Source of the DNA: Candidatus Latescibacterota bacterium
GTDB lineage: Bacteria > Latescibacterota > UBA2968 > UBA8231
Direction: 5' to 3'
Length of the DNA: 64,000 nt
Assembly (NCBI GenBank): GCA_022819745.1
Contig: JAJEGS010000028.1
Location: 1-64,000, forward strand
The first letter of the stretch is position 1, and each line of letters starts with the position of its first letter. A program made the translations under genes and the position numbers. The notes under the pieces are model-generated. The model saw nothing but the letters and a program-made list of their open reading frames with translations, was not told the origin of the DNA and ran no database searches. This document shows positions 33,601 to 41,167 of this stretch, in pieces.

Positions 33601-34717
33601 ATTCCCGGTCAATACCCAAAAACACCCGATCCTCTCCCTCAACCGGCAAGACACCGGATAGGGTGACCAGGACGTCAGCAAGCAGCCGGGCAACCACCGG
33701 ATCTGCGTTCTCGTTCCCAAGAATAGACCCCCACACCACCTCGGTAACCGGGTTGAGCGAGTAGCCGCCCGCTTGGCCTATCTGCAGCGAGGCGACCGCC
33801 GCATCCGACGGATTAGCCACATAGGAGGTAAGCAACTCCGCGTCGGCCAGCTCGACGCGACCATCGCAGTTGACATCGCCCAAGGCCATCAAGCCGTGGT
33901 TGGGCAGCGCAAGGGACGGATTGACGCTGTACATGGCTACCAACAACCCATCGTCTAGATCAACGCGACCGTTGTTGTCCACATCGCCGAGCACCCCCGC
34001 CAACGACGGCACCACCTTCCCCCGCCCCGGTCGCTCTGCCGCCACCACCAAATCCACCGCCGCCATTCCGCCGCCAAAGTCCGGGTCCACATACGTAACC
34101 AGCCCTTCGCCCGCCACCACCAACCCATACGACCCGGTCGATCCCGCCGCCCTCGACACCACCTCCACGCCCGCCCCGCCCAGCGGCACGCCCGCTTGCC
34201 CATCCAACAGCACCATCTTGCCCGTCTGATGCGCTCCCGCCACCGTCAAACGGTAGAGATACACCCCCGCTGCCGCCGCCCCACCCGCCGCATCCGTGCC
34301 ATCCCACCGCGCCCGATACACTCCCGCGCTTTGCTCCTCATCCACCAGCGTCGCCACCCGCTGCCCCAAGATGTTGAACACCTCCAATCGCACCGGTGAG
34401 GTAGTTGCCAGTTGATAGGGAATGATCGTCGAAGGATTGAACGGATTGGGATAGTTTGGCCCCAGCCTAACCGCTCGCGGCAGCACCAACGCCCCGTCCG
34501 CAGCCGTCAACGGCAATACAAACATTCCCGCCTCGTCCGTAGTGGCTTGTCCTATTGGCCCCCGGCGCAGATCGGCCACGTCAAACAGCAGCACCTGCGC
34601 CCCTGCCACCGGCGATCCAGCCGCCAGCCGCACCTGACCTTCAACCACCGGCGACGAGGCCGGACTCGCTTGAACGGAAATCAACAGACCAATCAGACAG
34701 ACTAGTAGAAACGGCAT
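30614..34717 (-). CDS. large secreted multidomain S1-type serine protease
   Basis: I start at 34717, where AAGGA precedes the ATG and a signal peptide follows (FLLVCLIGLLISVQASPASS); a start 24 codons upstream is possible. Domains in order over 1367 residues: carboxypeptidase-regulatory-like strands (about 25-80), a FlgD-like module (NYPNPFNPSTIIPYQ, 87-175), a dockerin-like pair (GDVDNNGRVDLDDG, GDVNCDGRVELADA, about 240-305), the VWGSILGNE module (about 320-400), a proprotein-convertase P-domain (about 430-555), a MAM-like sandwich (about 565-715), and CARDB-like repeats with TYYYYVC/YYYYLC strand ends (about 720-1100). Last comes a trypsin-like domain with His1147 (ISAHTVAP), Asp1204 (SVDASLIAY) and Ser1318 (GDSGSPVY). 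The FlgD module is near the N-terminus rather than at the usual C-terminal sorting position. Confidence 0.87.
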   Translation of the reverse strand: MPFLLVCLIGLLISVQASPASSPVVEGQVRLAAGSPVAGAQVLLFDVADLRRGPIGQATTDEAGMFVLPLTAADGALVLPRAVRLGPNYPNPFNPSTIIPYQLATTSPVRLEVFNILGQRVATLVDEEQSAGVYRARWDGTDAAGGAAAAGVYLYRLTVAGAHQTGKMVLLDGQAGVPLGGAGVEVVSRAAGSTGSYGLVVAGEGLVTYVDPDFGGGMAAVDLVVAAERPGRGKVVPSLAGVLGDVDNNGRVDLDDGLLVAMYSVNPSLALPNHGLMALGDVNCDGRVELADAELLTSYVANPSDAAVASLQIGQAGGYSLNPVTEVVWGSILGNENADPVVARLLADVLVTLSGVLPVEGEDRVFLGIDREYWTAQGGKHIYETLKQRFPVTPIHVEPSIGVIRQAGKVATRPTMTALRQVTPVTGFGPPISFAESPHTALGGTTRQQHVVGRITVPDDVMVGSVAVAVDITHSFKSDLKIDLVAPSGVATTLYDGVRDGINPEANIVGTIATTDALQGQAAKGTWQLQVGDYERGDAGTLNSWTLTVTPAQDAPEAEEPVNLFLETFQEGLGAWSGSKWEAASLESDVTVPGEGPGNIVAKAQGCGVCFLSSPPIDLSAHDSVTLSFYRWMDPGMSNSEYLGVEIGNNGSYSRLKNWSQQHADGQWHLETFTLSGDQIGDTFSLRFFGITSNDFTTVAIDNVMITATPGSVVVVPETTEPDLAVTELSATPLNVTPGETISLQATISNTGAPTATRALFLRRHRRSTETPLTGGIPITTTGALLQKDSSRSVNLSAVAPQALGTYHYYACISALQEEDTGNNCASVVVMVQAEEEVETPTEETSGISATYLIKPTRPVQPGGQLTFYVRVMNTTDEDKDDVVFRLYQHERETTTPTTGGEEVSETRPSTITAGRSLFKALRASAPETPGTYYYYVCTGIDCTSAAAVTVQGEETPEEPETPSEPSEPETPQETVGFSVTNIKATPQSVQSTYALTITATITNTGSETDSAPISVYRHTRTTATPQSGGVKESNTATTGNIAPNASVTVTSTHEAPTVSQVTKYYYYLCADTFCSEPSEVVIRVKQEHEGPPYTSCRNIPESNLPMGGDVMRSVGIGDNTYNSCATITLGGVETKTGVQGFIISAHTVAPLTFKDDRWLLDYSRTDTLIGNSGGGSFLYHFLGRVFKAPHFYQEGDRRILSVDASLIAYPHPKTPGCSLTWSGNEEEFCLDVGASDKYIERLAPLQIRGANGAVYTVTGSQKVTEGLPVRFSGALSGEVTNNFAKGDVLLLGRRDVNGRFHEYINYTQGDVSIPGDSGSPVYTAPDTNGIVRIVGILVGGLPTNEGIAFHSWDKVEDTFDLKPVGN

Positions 34718-34899
34718 AAATCCTTGTAATCTTTCCTTATTTAACGCGAGTGGCCTTCTAACAGAAGTCGAGCTTCCACTTAGTCGCATATGTATTGTAT
34801 TCTTTCATTACATAGCACAACCATACACTCTGTGAGACTGCATGTCGAACCTCTCTTTAGAGTGCGAGCCAGCCATAAAACGTTCTCCTGACGAGCGAG
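34718..34899. other. spacer between recQ and the S1 protease gene
   Basis: This spacer holds a copy of the Gfo/Idh leader repeat (34872-34903, overlapping the recQ stop) and, at 34841-34869, a shorter stretch resembling the amt leader: CATGTCGAAC followed by a similar pyrimidine run and TGCGA, as at 27813-27840. No terminator stem is visible. Confidence 0.5.
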
Positions 34900-34903
34900 T
34901 TAG
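34872..34903 (-). repeat. 32-bp dispersed repeat, copy 2 (downstream of recQ)
   Basis: This copy differs from 28951-28982 at two positions. It includes the recQ TAA stop, a GGAGAAC element and an ATG that opens only a short frame. Confidence 0.85.
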
Positions 34904-36834
34904 GCGGCCTGTTGGACGATGGCGAGCAGGCCGTCGCCGTATTTTTCGGCTTTGGCCGGGCCGATGCCGTGTGCCAGCTTGAGTTCTTCGAGATTGGCAG
35001 GCCGCAGCAGGACGATATCGCGGAGCGTGCGGTCGCTGGCGATGACGTAGGGCGGAACCTTTTCGTCGCGGGCCACTGACATGCGATAATGGCGAAGTGC
35101 ATCGAAGAGGGCTTGAGCTTTTTCGTCGAGTTCCTCGCCGGGGTTGGGAGTTCGAGGACGGACGCGCGCGGTGTGGGCTGCTGGGAGCGGAGCCGACTTC
35201 GGCGGCAGGAGCAGGCGAGCGGGCCGTTCGGCGTGAATGACTTGGCGTCCTTCCTCCGTGAGGATTACGACCGGCCGCTCGCCGCCGGAAAAATCGACCC
35301 AACCAGCCGTGACCAGCCGACGCAAAAGCTGCAAAAGCCAACGTTCAGAATGCTCCTTGAGGGTGCCAAAGGTCGGGGTCCGATCTAGGCCATCGCGTGC
35401 AAGGCGGGCGTCTGTGGTGCCGCGCAGGAGCTTGGCCGCCATTTGGATGCCGTAGCGTCTGTGCAGACGGGCGACCGCGCAAAGGGCTTTGCGCACAGTG
35501 GTGGTGACCTCTGTGGCGTCGTCCGCTTCGGCATGGGAGAGATTGCGGCAGACGTCGCAGCGGCCGCAGCCCGAGAGCGTTTCTTCCTCGTCGCCGAAGT
35601 AGCGCAGAATCGCGTCGTGGCGACAGGACCCGCCCTCGCTCCAGCGCATCAGTTCCAAAAAGAGATTCCACTTGTGCTGGACCACCGCTTGGTCGGGGGC
35701 GCGGCCGTTGGCATCGCTTTCGATTAGGTGGCGTCGCAACGGCATGTCGCCGGGGGAGACCAGCAGCAGGCAGTAGGCGTCTTGGCCGTCGCGCCCGGCG
35801 CGGCCTACTTCCTGATAGTACGCTTCAATCGAGCTAGGCGGGGCGAGATGGGCGATGGCGCGCACGTCGGCGCGGTCGATGCCCATGCCAAAGGCATTGG
35901 TCGCCACTACGATTTGGATTTGGTCTTGCATAAAGGCGCGCTGCACGGCGTCGCGGTCTGGCCCCGCCATACCCGCGTGATAGGCGTCCACCCGCCAGCC
36001 GTCCTCTTTCAGGCGGGCGGCTTCTTCCTCGGTACTCTTGCGGGTAGGGGCATAGACGATGGCGGTACCGGGCCTTTGGTCGGGCGCACTGAGGGCTTCG
36101 GCCAGCAGTGCATCAATCCGCTGGCGGCGCTCGGCGGCGCTGTTGATTTCGGCGACTCGCAGCGCGAGGTTGGGCCGGGCAAAGCCGCGCACTAGCTGTG
36201 GGGTGTCGCTCGGCAGCCCGAGGCGTTCGAGGATTTCGTCGCGCACGACCGGCGTGGCTGTGGCGGTGCAGGCGAGGACCCGACAGTCGGGCAACTCGCG
36301 GACCAGCTCGCCGATCTGCAAGTACTCGGGCCGGAAGTCGTGCCCCCACTCGCTGATGCAGTGGGCCTCGTCCACGGCGATAAGCGAGCACTTGATCTGG
36401 CTCAGGAGAGCGCGGAAGCCGGGGTAGGTCAGCCGCTCGGGCGCGGCATAGACCAGCTTGTACTGGCCTTGGGCCACTCCACTCATGCGGCGGCGCAACT
36501 CGTCGCCATCAAGGGTTGAGGATAGGTACGTGGCGGCGAGGCCGCGCCGCTGTAGCGCTTGGACTTGATCGTGCATCAGGGCGATGAGCGGCGAGACCAC
36601 TAAGGCCGTGCCCGGCAGCAGGGCCGCGGGTAGTTGGTAGGTCAAGCTCTTGCCGCCGCCAGTGGGGGCGACCAAAAGCAGGCGACCGGTGGCGAGTAGG
36701 GTTTCGATGGCTTCGCGTTGACCGGGCAGAAAGCGCTCAAAGCCGAGTCGGGCTAGTGCGGCGTCGAGAACGGCTGGGGGAGGCTTGAGGGAGTCGGCGT
36801 CGTTGAGAAAGAGGACGTTTTTATGTTCGGTCAT
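34900..36834 (-). CDS. recQ: ATP-dependent DNA helicase RecQ
   Basis: I start at 36834 (MTEHKNVLFLNDADSLKPP), 644 residues. The SF2 helicase core shows Walker A LLVAPTGGGKSLTYQLPAA, DEAH in AVDEAHCISEWGHDFRPEY, TATATP, and motif VI YYQEVGRAGRDG. The RQC region has the zinc-binding cysteines CRHDAILRYFGDEEETLSGCGRCDVC. An HRDC domain closes the protein (LFDALRHYRMSVARDEKVPPYVIASDRTL, then LAHGIGPAKAEKYGDGLLAIV). It unwinds recombination and replication intermediates in a 3'-5' direction. Length and domains are complete. A terminator at 36950-36981 separates it from phoX, so it has its own promoter in 36835-36949. Confidence 0.97.
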   Translation of the reverse strand: MTEHKNVLFLNDADSLKPPPAVLDAALARLGFERFLPGQREAIETLLATGRLLLVAPTGGGKSLTYQLPAALLPGTALVVSPLIALMHDQVQALQRRGLAATYLSSTLDGDELRRRMSGVAQGQYKLVYAAPERLTYPGFRALLSQIKCSLIAVDEAHCISEWGHDFRPEYLQIGELVRELPDCRVLACTATATPVVRDEILERLGLPSDTPQLVRGFARPNLALRVAEINSAAERRQRIDALLAEALSAPDQRPGTAIVYAPTRKSTEEEAARLKEDGWRVDAYHAGMAGPDRDAVQRAFMQDQIQIVVATNAFGMGIDRADVRAIAHLAPPSSIEAYYQEVGRAGRDGQDAYCLLLVSPGDMPLRRHLIESDANGRAPDQAVVQHKWNLFLELMRWSEGGSCRHDAILRYFGDEEETLSGCGRCDVCRNLSHAEADDATEVTTTVRKALCAVARLHRRYGIQMAAKLLRGTTDARLARDGLDRTPTFGTLKEHSERWLLQLLRRLVTAGWVDFSGGERPVVILTEEGRQVIHAERPARLLLPPKSAPLPAAHTARVRPRTPNPGEELDEKAQALFDALRHYRMSVARDEKVPPYVIASDRTLRDIVLLRPANLEELKLAHGIGPAKAEKYGDGLLAIVQQAA

Positions 36835-36949
36835 TCGAGAGAATTGGATCGGCGTGGTAGCATCTGGCGGAGCAGAAAATATAAGTCGGTCTAAGACCCT
36901 TGCAATTGGCGTGCCAGCCCAATTTTCAGAGAAAATAAGTGCGTACCAC

Positions 36950-36981
36950 AAAAAGCGCTGTGCAGAATACTACACAGCGCT
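36950..36981 (-). terminator. rho-independent terminator of the phoX-like gene
   Basis: A perfect 9-bp stem (AGCGCTGTG at 36954-36962, CACAGCGCT at 36973-36981) with a 10-base loop is followed, on the minus strand, by a T-run (the A-run 36950-36954 on plus). It lies 50 bp after the phoX-like stop. Confidence 0.85.
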
Positions 36982-37030
36982 GTATCGCCTGCCGGACTCG
37001 AAGGCGGAGAATTCTTATAGACTTGAAGAG

Positions 37031-38410
37031 CTAGCCGTCAGACCGTCGCTGATCCCAGGGGCCGTAGATGGCTAGGGTGGTGCCGGGATGCTGGATATTG
37101 ACGAAGAGCACTTGGCCGTCGGGCGAGAAGGTCGCGCCGGCGAATTCGGAATTGTTCATGCGGTTGTGCCCGAAGCGGTATATCTGGCCTGCGGGCGTTA
37201 CGCCGACTAGGTTGTTTTCCCCGCTGCCATCTTCGCAGACGATCAAGTCGCCAAAAGGCGAGACCGTGAGGTTGTCGGCGTTGTCGACTAGGTCGCCGTC
37301 GTTCGGCTCGACGAACAGTTCGAGCGTCCCCGGTGCCTTGCCTTCATCAGCCGTGCCTTCGTGCGGGCTGGGCTGGTAGCGGAAGATTTGGCCTTTCTTT
37401 TTATGGCCGCCGCTGGTGCAGGCAAAGTAAATCGCCTCGCGGCCGTACCACATGCCCTCGCCGCGAGCAAAGCGGGCGCAGCCCTTGCCCTCAAAGCCCT
37501 GAATGCGCAAGTCGTCGTCCGGCGACTCGACGTTTTCTATATCGACCCAGCGCACGGCGAGCAGCTCGCCAGGGCGCACCAGCGCTTTTTCCCAGTTGCG
37601 GGTGTCCAAGCCGGGATGGTCGATTACGGCTAAGGCTTGCAGCCGCCCAGCTATTAGTTTGCCCGGTGCATCGGGGATGTAGCGGTAGATCAAGCTGTCG
37701 CCGGTATCTTCGGTTTGATAGACGATTCCCGAGCGGGAATCTACGGCGACGGCCTCGTGCACGAAGCGCCCCATGGCCTTGAGCGGCACGGGCGCGGCGC
37801 GGCGGATTTCTGTGGTAGCGGGGACCTCGAAGTTGTAGCCGTGGTCTTTTTCGATCGGCCCTTCGACCCGCTGGGTTGTCTCTTCGCAGCTAATCCAGCT
37901 ATGCCAAGGGGTCGGCCCGCCGGCGCAGTTGCGCACCGTGCCGGCCAAGCTGAGAAATTTCCGCTCCACTGCGCCGGTTTGCGCGTTGTACACGATGTTT
38001 GTGGTGCCGCCCAAGGACGGCATCTCGCCTTGGCCCCAGTCGTACAGATCTTCTTTGGGCAGTTTGCTCAGATTCTCGTTGTCGTCGCCAAAGGCACCGG
38101 CTTCTTTCGACCCGGGGCTCAGCTCTTGGTTGCAGACCAAAACGACGCGGCCCTCTGGTCCGGGGAAGGCAGCCATCCCGTCGGCTGCGCCCGGCAATCG
38201 CAGACCATCGTCCATGAGTTCGCCGGCGCGTGCGAGAACCCGATAGCTAAATCCCTCGGGCAGGTCGAGGATGCCTCCGGGGTCGGGCACGAGCGGTCCA
38301 AAGCTATTTTCGAGCGCTGGAGCGCCCCAAGCGAGGTGGCGATGGAGGCCGGCAAAGCCGATGGAAACGGCCGCGGCGCTTTTGAGGAATTGGCGTCTAG
38401 AAACGGGCAT
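37031..38410 (-). CDS. PhoX-family (DUF839) phosphatase, Tat-exported
   Basis: The start at 38410 has GGAGA 8 bases upstream and gives a twin-arginine signal (SRRQFLKSAAAVSIGFAGLH), so the folded protein is exported by Tat. Of 459 residues the remainder shows PhoX/DUF839 features: VRNCAGGPTPWHSWISCEETT, FVHEAVAVDSRSGIVYQTEDTGDSLIYRYIP, and FARGEGMWYGREAIYFACTSGG, then DNLTVSPFGDLIVCEDG. PhoX enzymes hydrolyse phosphate esters with Ca2+ and iron outside the cytoplasm. It is monocistronic. Phosphate regulation is likely for the family, but I see no Pho box I can defend. Confidence 0.88.
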   Translation of the reverse strand: MPVSRRQFLKSAAAVSIGFAGLHRHLAWGAPALENSFGPLVPDPGGILDLPEGFSYRVLARAGELMDDGLRLPGAADGMAAFPGPEGRVVLVCNQELSPGSKEAGAFGDDNENLSKLPKEDLYDWGQGEMPSLGGTTNIVYNAQTGAVERKFLSLAGTVRNCAGGPTPWHSWISCEETTQRVEGPIEKDHGYNFEVPATTEIRRAAPVPLKAMGRFVHEAVAVDSRSGIVYQTEDTGDSLIYRYIPDAPGKLIAGRLQALAVIDHPGLDTRNWEKALVRPGELLAVRWVDIENVESPDDDLRIQGFEGKGCARFARGEGMWYGREAIYFACTSGGHKKKGQIFRYQPSPHEGTADEGKAPGTLELFVEPNDGDLVDNADNLTVSPFGDLIVCEDGSGENNLVGVTPAGQIYRFGHNRMNNSEFAGATFSPDGQVLFVNIQHPGTTLAIYGPWDQRRSDG

Positions 38411-38549
38411 GGGATTGTCTCCTATGGCTAAGAGGCATGAGAGCGGCTCGAAGGGGACTTTTATAAAAATACCAAGGTGTATCTCATGGTCAAATGCGGA
38501 CTTTCCCAGCGCATGACCTTTGTCCATATATAGCAAGCAGTCCTACATC

Positions 38550-38613
38550 ATGTACAAGGTGATCCGCAGATAGACGCAGATAGACGCAGCATAGGATGTA
38601 CAAGACGATCCAC
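38550..38613. repeat. short direct repeats upstream of the biotin ligase gene
   Basis: ATGTACAAGGTGATCCGC (38550-38567) returns as ATGTACAAGACGATCCAC (38596-38613). Between them CAGATAGACG occurs twice in tandem (38567-38586). This looks like degenerate intergenic repeat DNA. Confidence 0.6.
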
Positions 38614-38622
38614 CGCTCAAAT

Positions 38623-38631
38623 TGCTATACT
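38623..38631 (+). promoter_or_regulatory. extended -10 promoter candidate for the biotin ligase gene
   Basis: TG-C-TATACT fits an extended -10 element. Transcription would begin at about 38638, on the ATG pair at 38635/38638, and no ribosome binding site is visible, so the transcript may be leaderless. Confidence 0.4.
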
Positions 38632-38634
38632 AAA

Positions 38635-39342
38635 ATGATGCGATTCCAAAAACCCGAGTGGCACAACGAACTGCCCTCGACCAATACGACCTTGGTCGAG
38701 TGGCTGCGCGAGGGCCGGGACCTGCCCGACGGCTTCGTGCTGGCCGCTCGTTCCCAGACCGCTGGTCGGGGCCGTTACGAGCGGCAGTGGCTTGCTCGGC
38801 CCGGTCGCAATTTGACCTTTTCCGCGCTATTGCAGACCGCTGCGTCGCCGTTGCAGTTCCTGTCGCTGCCGCAGGCCGCGGCCTTGGGCGTGGTTGCCTA
38901 TTTGGAGGAAAATGGCTTGACAGCGCAGACCAAGTGGCCCAACGACGTGCTAGTGGGCGGCCGCAAGATCTGCGGCATTTTGGCCGAGCGCTGCAATGGG
39001 GTCGTCCTTGGAATCGGCCTCAACGTCAACATGGATGCCGACGAGGCGGCGGCCATTGACCAGCCCGCTACCTCGCTGCGGATTGAGACGGGGATTGAGC
39101 GCAATGTCGAAAGGACACTGGACGAGCTGCTAGGGCATTTGCAGGTGTGGATTGGGCGCTGGGAAAAAGGCGGCTTTGCTGCGCTGAGTGCGGCGTGGGA
39201 ATCTCACTGCGCCAACTTGGGCCAGTACGTCGCAGTCGGCGAGTACACGGGTGTAGTGCTGGGCTTTGGCGCAGCCGGACAACTGCTGCTGCGCGAAGAC
39301 GATGGGACGCGGCGCGAGGTGTGGACCGGGGATGTGGCTTAG
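38635..39342 (+). CDS. birA: biotin--[acetyl-CoA-carboxylase] ligase (BirA, catalytic form)
   Basis: The 235-residue enzyme activates biotin with ATP and attaches it to a carrier lysine. The biotin-binding loop SQTAGRGRYERQWLARPG, the substrate strand QTKWPNDVLVGGRKICGILAE and GVVLGIGLNVN are all present. It lacks the N-terminal DNA-binding domain of E. coli BirA, so it is a class I ligase without repressor function. Two ATGs (38635, 38638) are possible and no Shine-Dalgarno is visible. Its stop overlaps the convergent stop of the biotinylated decarboxylase subunit by 4 bp (TTAG), placing the ligase next to its probable substrate. Confidence 0.93.
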   Translation: MMRFQKPEWHNELPSTNTTLVEWLREGRDLPDGFVLAARSQTAGRGRYERQWLARPGRNLTFSALLQTAASPLQFLSLPQAAALGVVAYLEENGLTAQTKWPNDVLVGGRKICGILAERCNGVVLGIGLNVNMDADEAAAIDQPATSLRIETGIERNVERTLDELLGHLQVWIGRWEKGGFAALSAAWESHCANLGQYVAVGEYTGVVLGFGAAGQLLLREDDGTRREVWTGDVA

Positions 39343-41150
39343 CTTATGCGCGCCAGCACCTGTCCGTCGGCCACCTGATCTCCGGCATGGACCAAAATAT
39401 CGGCGACCGTGCCTCCGACGGGGGCCGTTACCGGCATTTCCATTTTCATGGCTTCGAGCACTATGATTCCCTCGCCCGCTTCTACGTGGTCGCCGACTTG
39501 GACGAGGTGGCGGATTACTTTCCCGGGCATCTGGGCTGGCACCGGCGTGCCATCGCCGGCCTTGGGTGTTGGTGAAGAAGGAGCCGCTACGTCTGTCGAT
39601 TCTGTCGATTGTTCTAGGCTGACTTGGAAGCGGCGGCCATCCACGGTGGCCGTGTCGCCGTCAATGGCTACGGCGTAGCGGCGGCCATCGACGGTGATCG
39701 CATAGTGGGCCGGACCGTCGGTCGGTGCTTCCTTCTCTTGCTCTTTTTCGACCTTGCGCACGCCGATTTCGCCTTCTCCCTTGAGGAAGGCGAGGCCCTT
39801 GTCTTGGCAGGCGGCGACGATAAAAATGTTTTCGTCCGTCTCTTCAAGGCCAGCTTCCTGTAGTTGTTTGCGGGCTGGTTCGACGCCTTTGCTCGGATCG
39901 GCGTCGTTGCGTTCGAGTGGCTTTTGGGTCGTTGGTTCTAGCTCGAGTTGTTGGGCGGCGATTTCGACGACTGAGGGGTCGGGCGCGACCGGCGTCTTGC
40001 CGAAGTAGCCCAAGACCATCTGGCCGTAGGGCGCGGCGATCCGCTCCCAAGGGCCGAACATGACGTTGTTGAAAGCCTGCTGAAAGTAAAACTGCGAGAC
40101 CGGCGTCACCGAGGTGCCGAACCCGCCCTTTTCTACTACCTCGCGCATAGCCTTGATCATGTCGGGGTATTTGTCCATGATGCCGTTGTCGCGCAGCATC
40201 TGGGTGTTGGCCGTCAGCGCGCCGCCGGGCATGGGGCTCCAGGGAATCATCGGCTCCACGGCCACGGCTTCGGGCGGCAGGAAATAGTCGGCCATGCACT
40301 CCTTGAAGACTTCCTCGGCGTCGCGGATTTTGTCTATGTCGATGTCGAGATCGTAATCGGAGCCGCGCAGCGCGTGCCACATGACGATGATGTCGGGCTG
40401 GCAGGTGCCGCCGGAGCAGGGGGCCATAGAGAGGTCGATGGCATCGGCCCCAGCGTCGAGGGCGGCCATGTTGGCGCTGACGCCAATGCCGGCTGTTTCG
40501 TGCGTGTGGAAGTGGATGAAGGTATCCTCGGGCAGCATGAGGCGTGCCTCGGAGATGGTTTCATAGACTTTGGAGGGCACGGCCGTGCCCGAGGCATCCT
40601 TGAAGCAGACTGCGTCGTACGGGATGCCGGCGTCTAGTATCTGGCGCAAGGTCTTGGTGTAGAAGGCCGCGTCGTGGGCTCCAGAGCAGCCCGGAGGCAG
40701 CTCCATCAGCGTGACACAGACTTGGTGTTTGAGCCCGGCATCCACAATGCACTGCCCCGAGTAGATGAGGTTATCGACGTCGTTGAGCGCGTCGAAATTG
40801 CGGATGGTAGTGATGCCGTGCTTTTTGAAGAGTTCGGCGTGAAGCTTGATGATGTCGCTCGGCTGCGATTCGAGGCCGACTACGTTGACGCCCCGCGCCA
40901 AGGTCTGGAGGTCGGCGTCCGGGCCGACTGTGGCGCGAAAGGCGTCCATTGCAGCAAAGGCATCCTCGCCGCAGTAGAAGTAGAAGGATTGGAAGCAGGC
41001 CCCGCCGCCGGCCTCGAAGTAGTCGATACCAGCTTCTTTGGCTGCGGCGACGGCCGGGAGAAAATCGGACGTGAAAACGCGCGCGCCATAGACCGACTGA
41101 AAGCCGTCGCGGAAGGCGGTACACATGAAGCGAACTTTCTTCTTATTCAC
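39339..41150 (-). CDS. oadA: sodium-pumping decarboxylase alpha subunit (carboxyltransferase plus biotin carrier)
   Basis: I choose GTG 41150 (VNKKKVRFMCTAFRDGFQS), 17 bp after the beta-subunit stop; an upstream ATG at 41189 would overlap that gene. Of 603 residues, 1 to about 280 form the carboxyltransferase barrel with the catalytic lysine in AVCFKDASGT and zinc-binding FHTHETAG. A PYC/OadA conserved domain follows, and a biotinyl domain at the end carries EAMKMEMP with the biotinylated lysine. It removes CO2 from a carboxylic acid and passes it to the membrane beta subunit. The barrel opening FRDGFQSVYGARVF departs from the usual LRDAHQSLLATR, so the substrate may not be oxaloacetate. Confidence 0.9.
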   Translation of the reverse strand: MNKKKVRFMCTAFRDGFQSVYGARVFTSDFLPAVAAAKEAGIDYFEAGGGACFQSFYFYCGEDAFAAMDAFRATVGPDADLQTLARGVNVVGLESQPSDIIKLHAELFKKHGITTIRNFDALNDVDNLIYSGQCIVDAGLKHQVCVTLMELPPGCSGAHDAAFYTKTLRQILDAGIPYDAVCFKDASGTAVPSKVYETISEARLMLPEDTFIHFHTHETAGIGVSANMAALDAGADAIDLSMAPCSGGTCQPDIIVMWHALRGSDYDLDIDIDKIRDAEEVFKECMADYFLPPEAVAVEPMIPWSPMPGGALTANTQMLRDNGIMDKYPDMIKAMREVVEKGGFGTSVTPVSQFYFQQAFNNVMFGPWERIAAPYGQMVLGYFGKTPVAPDPSVVEIAAQQLELEPTTQKPLERNDADPSKGVEPARKQLQEAGLEETDENIFIVAACQDKGLAFLKGEGEIGVRKVEKEQEKEAPTDGPAHYAITVDGRRYAVAIDGDTATVDGRRFQVSLEQSTESTDVAAPSSPTPKAGDGTPVPAQMPGKVIRHLVQVGDHVEAGEGIIVLEAMKMEMPVTAPVGGTVADILVHAGDQVADGQVLARIS

Positions 41151-41167
41151 GGTCGCATCCTCGTTGT

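Noticed and set aside
34808..35341. 177-codon minus-strand frame over the recQ end and spacer
   Set aside because: Arg/Ser/Pro-rich shadow of recQ in another frame. Its readable tail only reflects the duplicated leader sequence.
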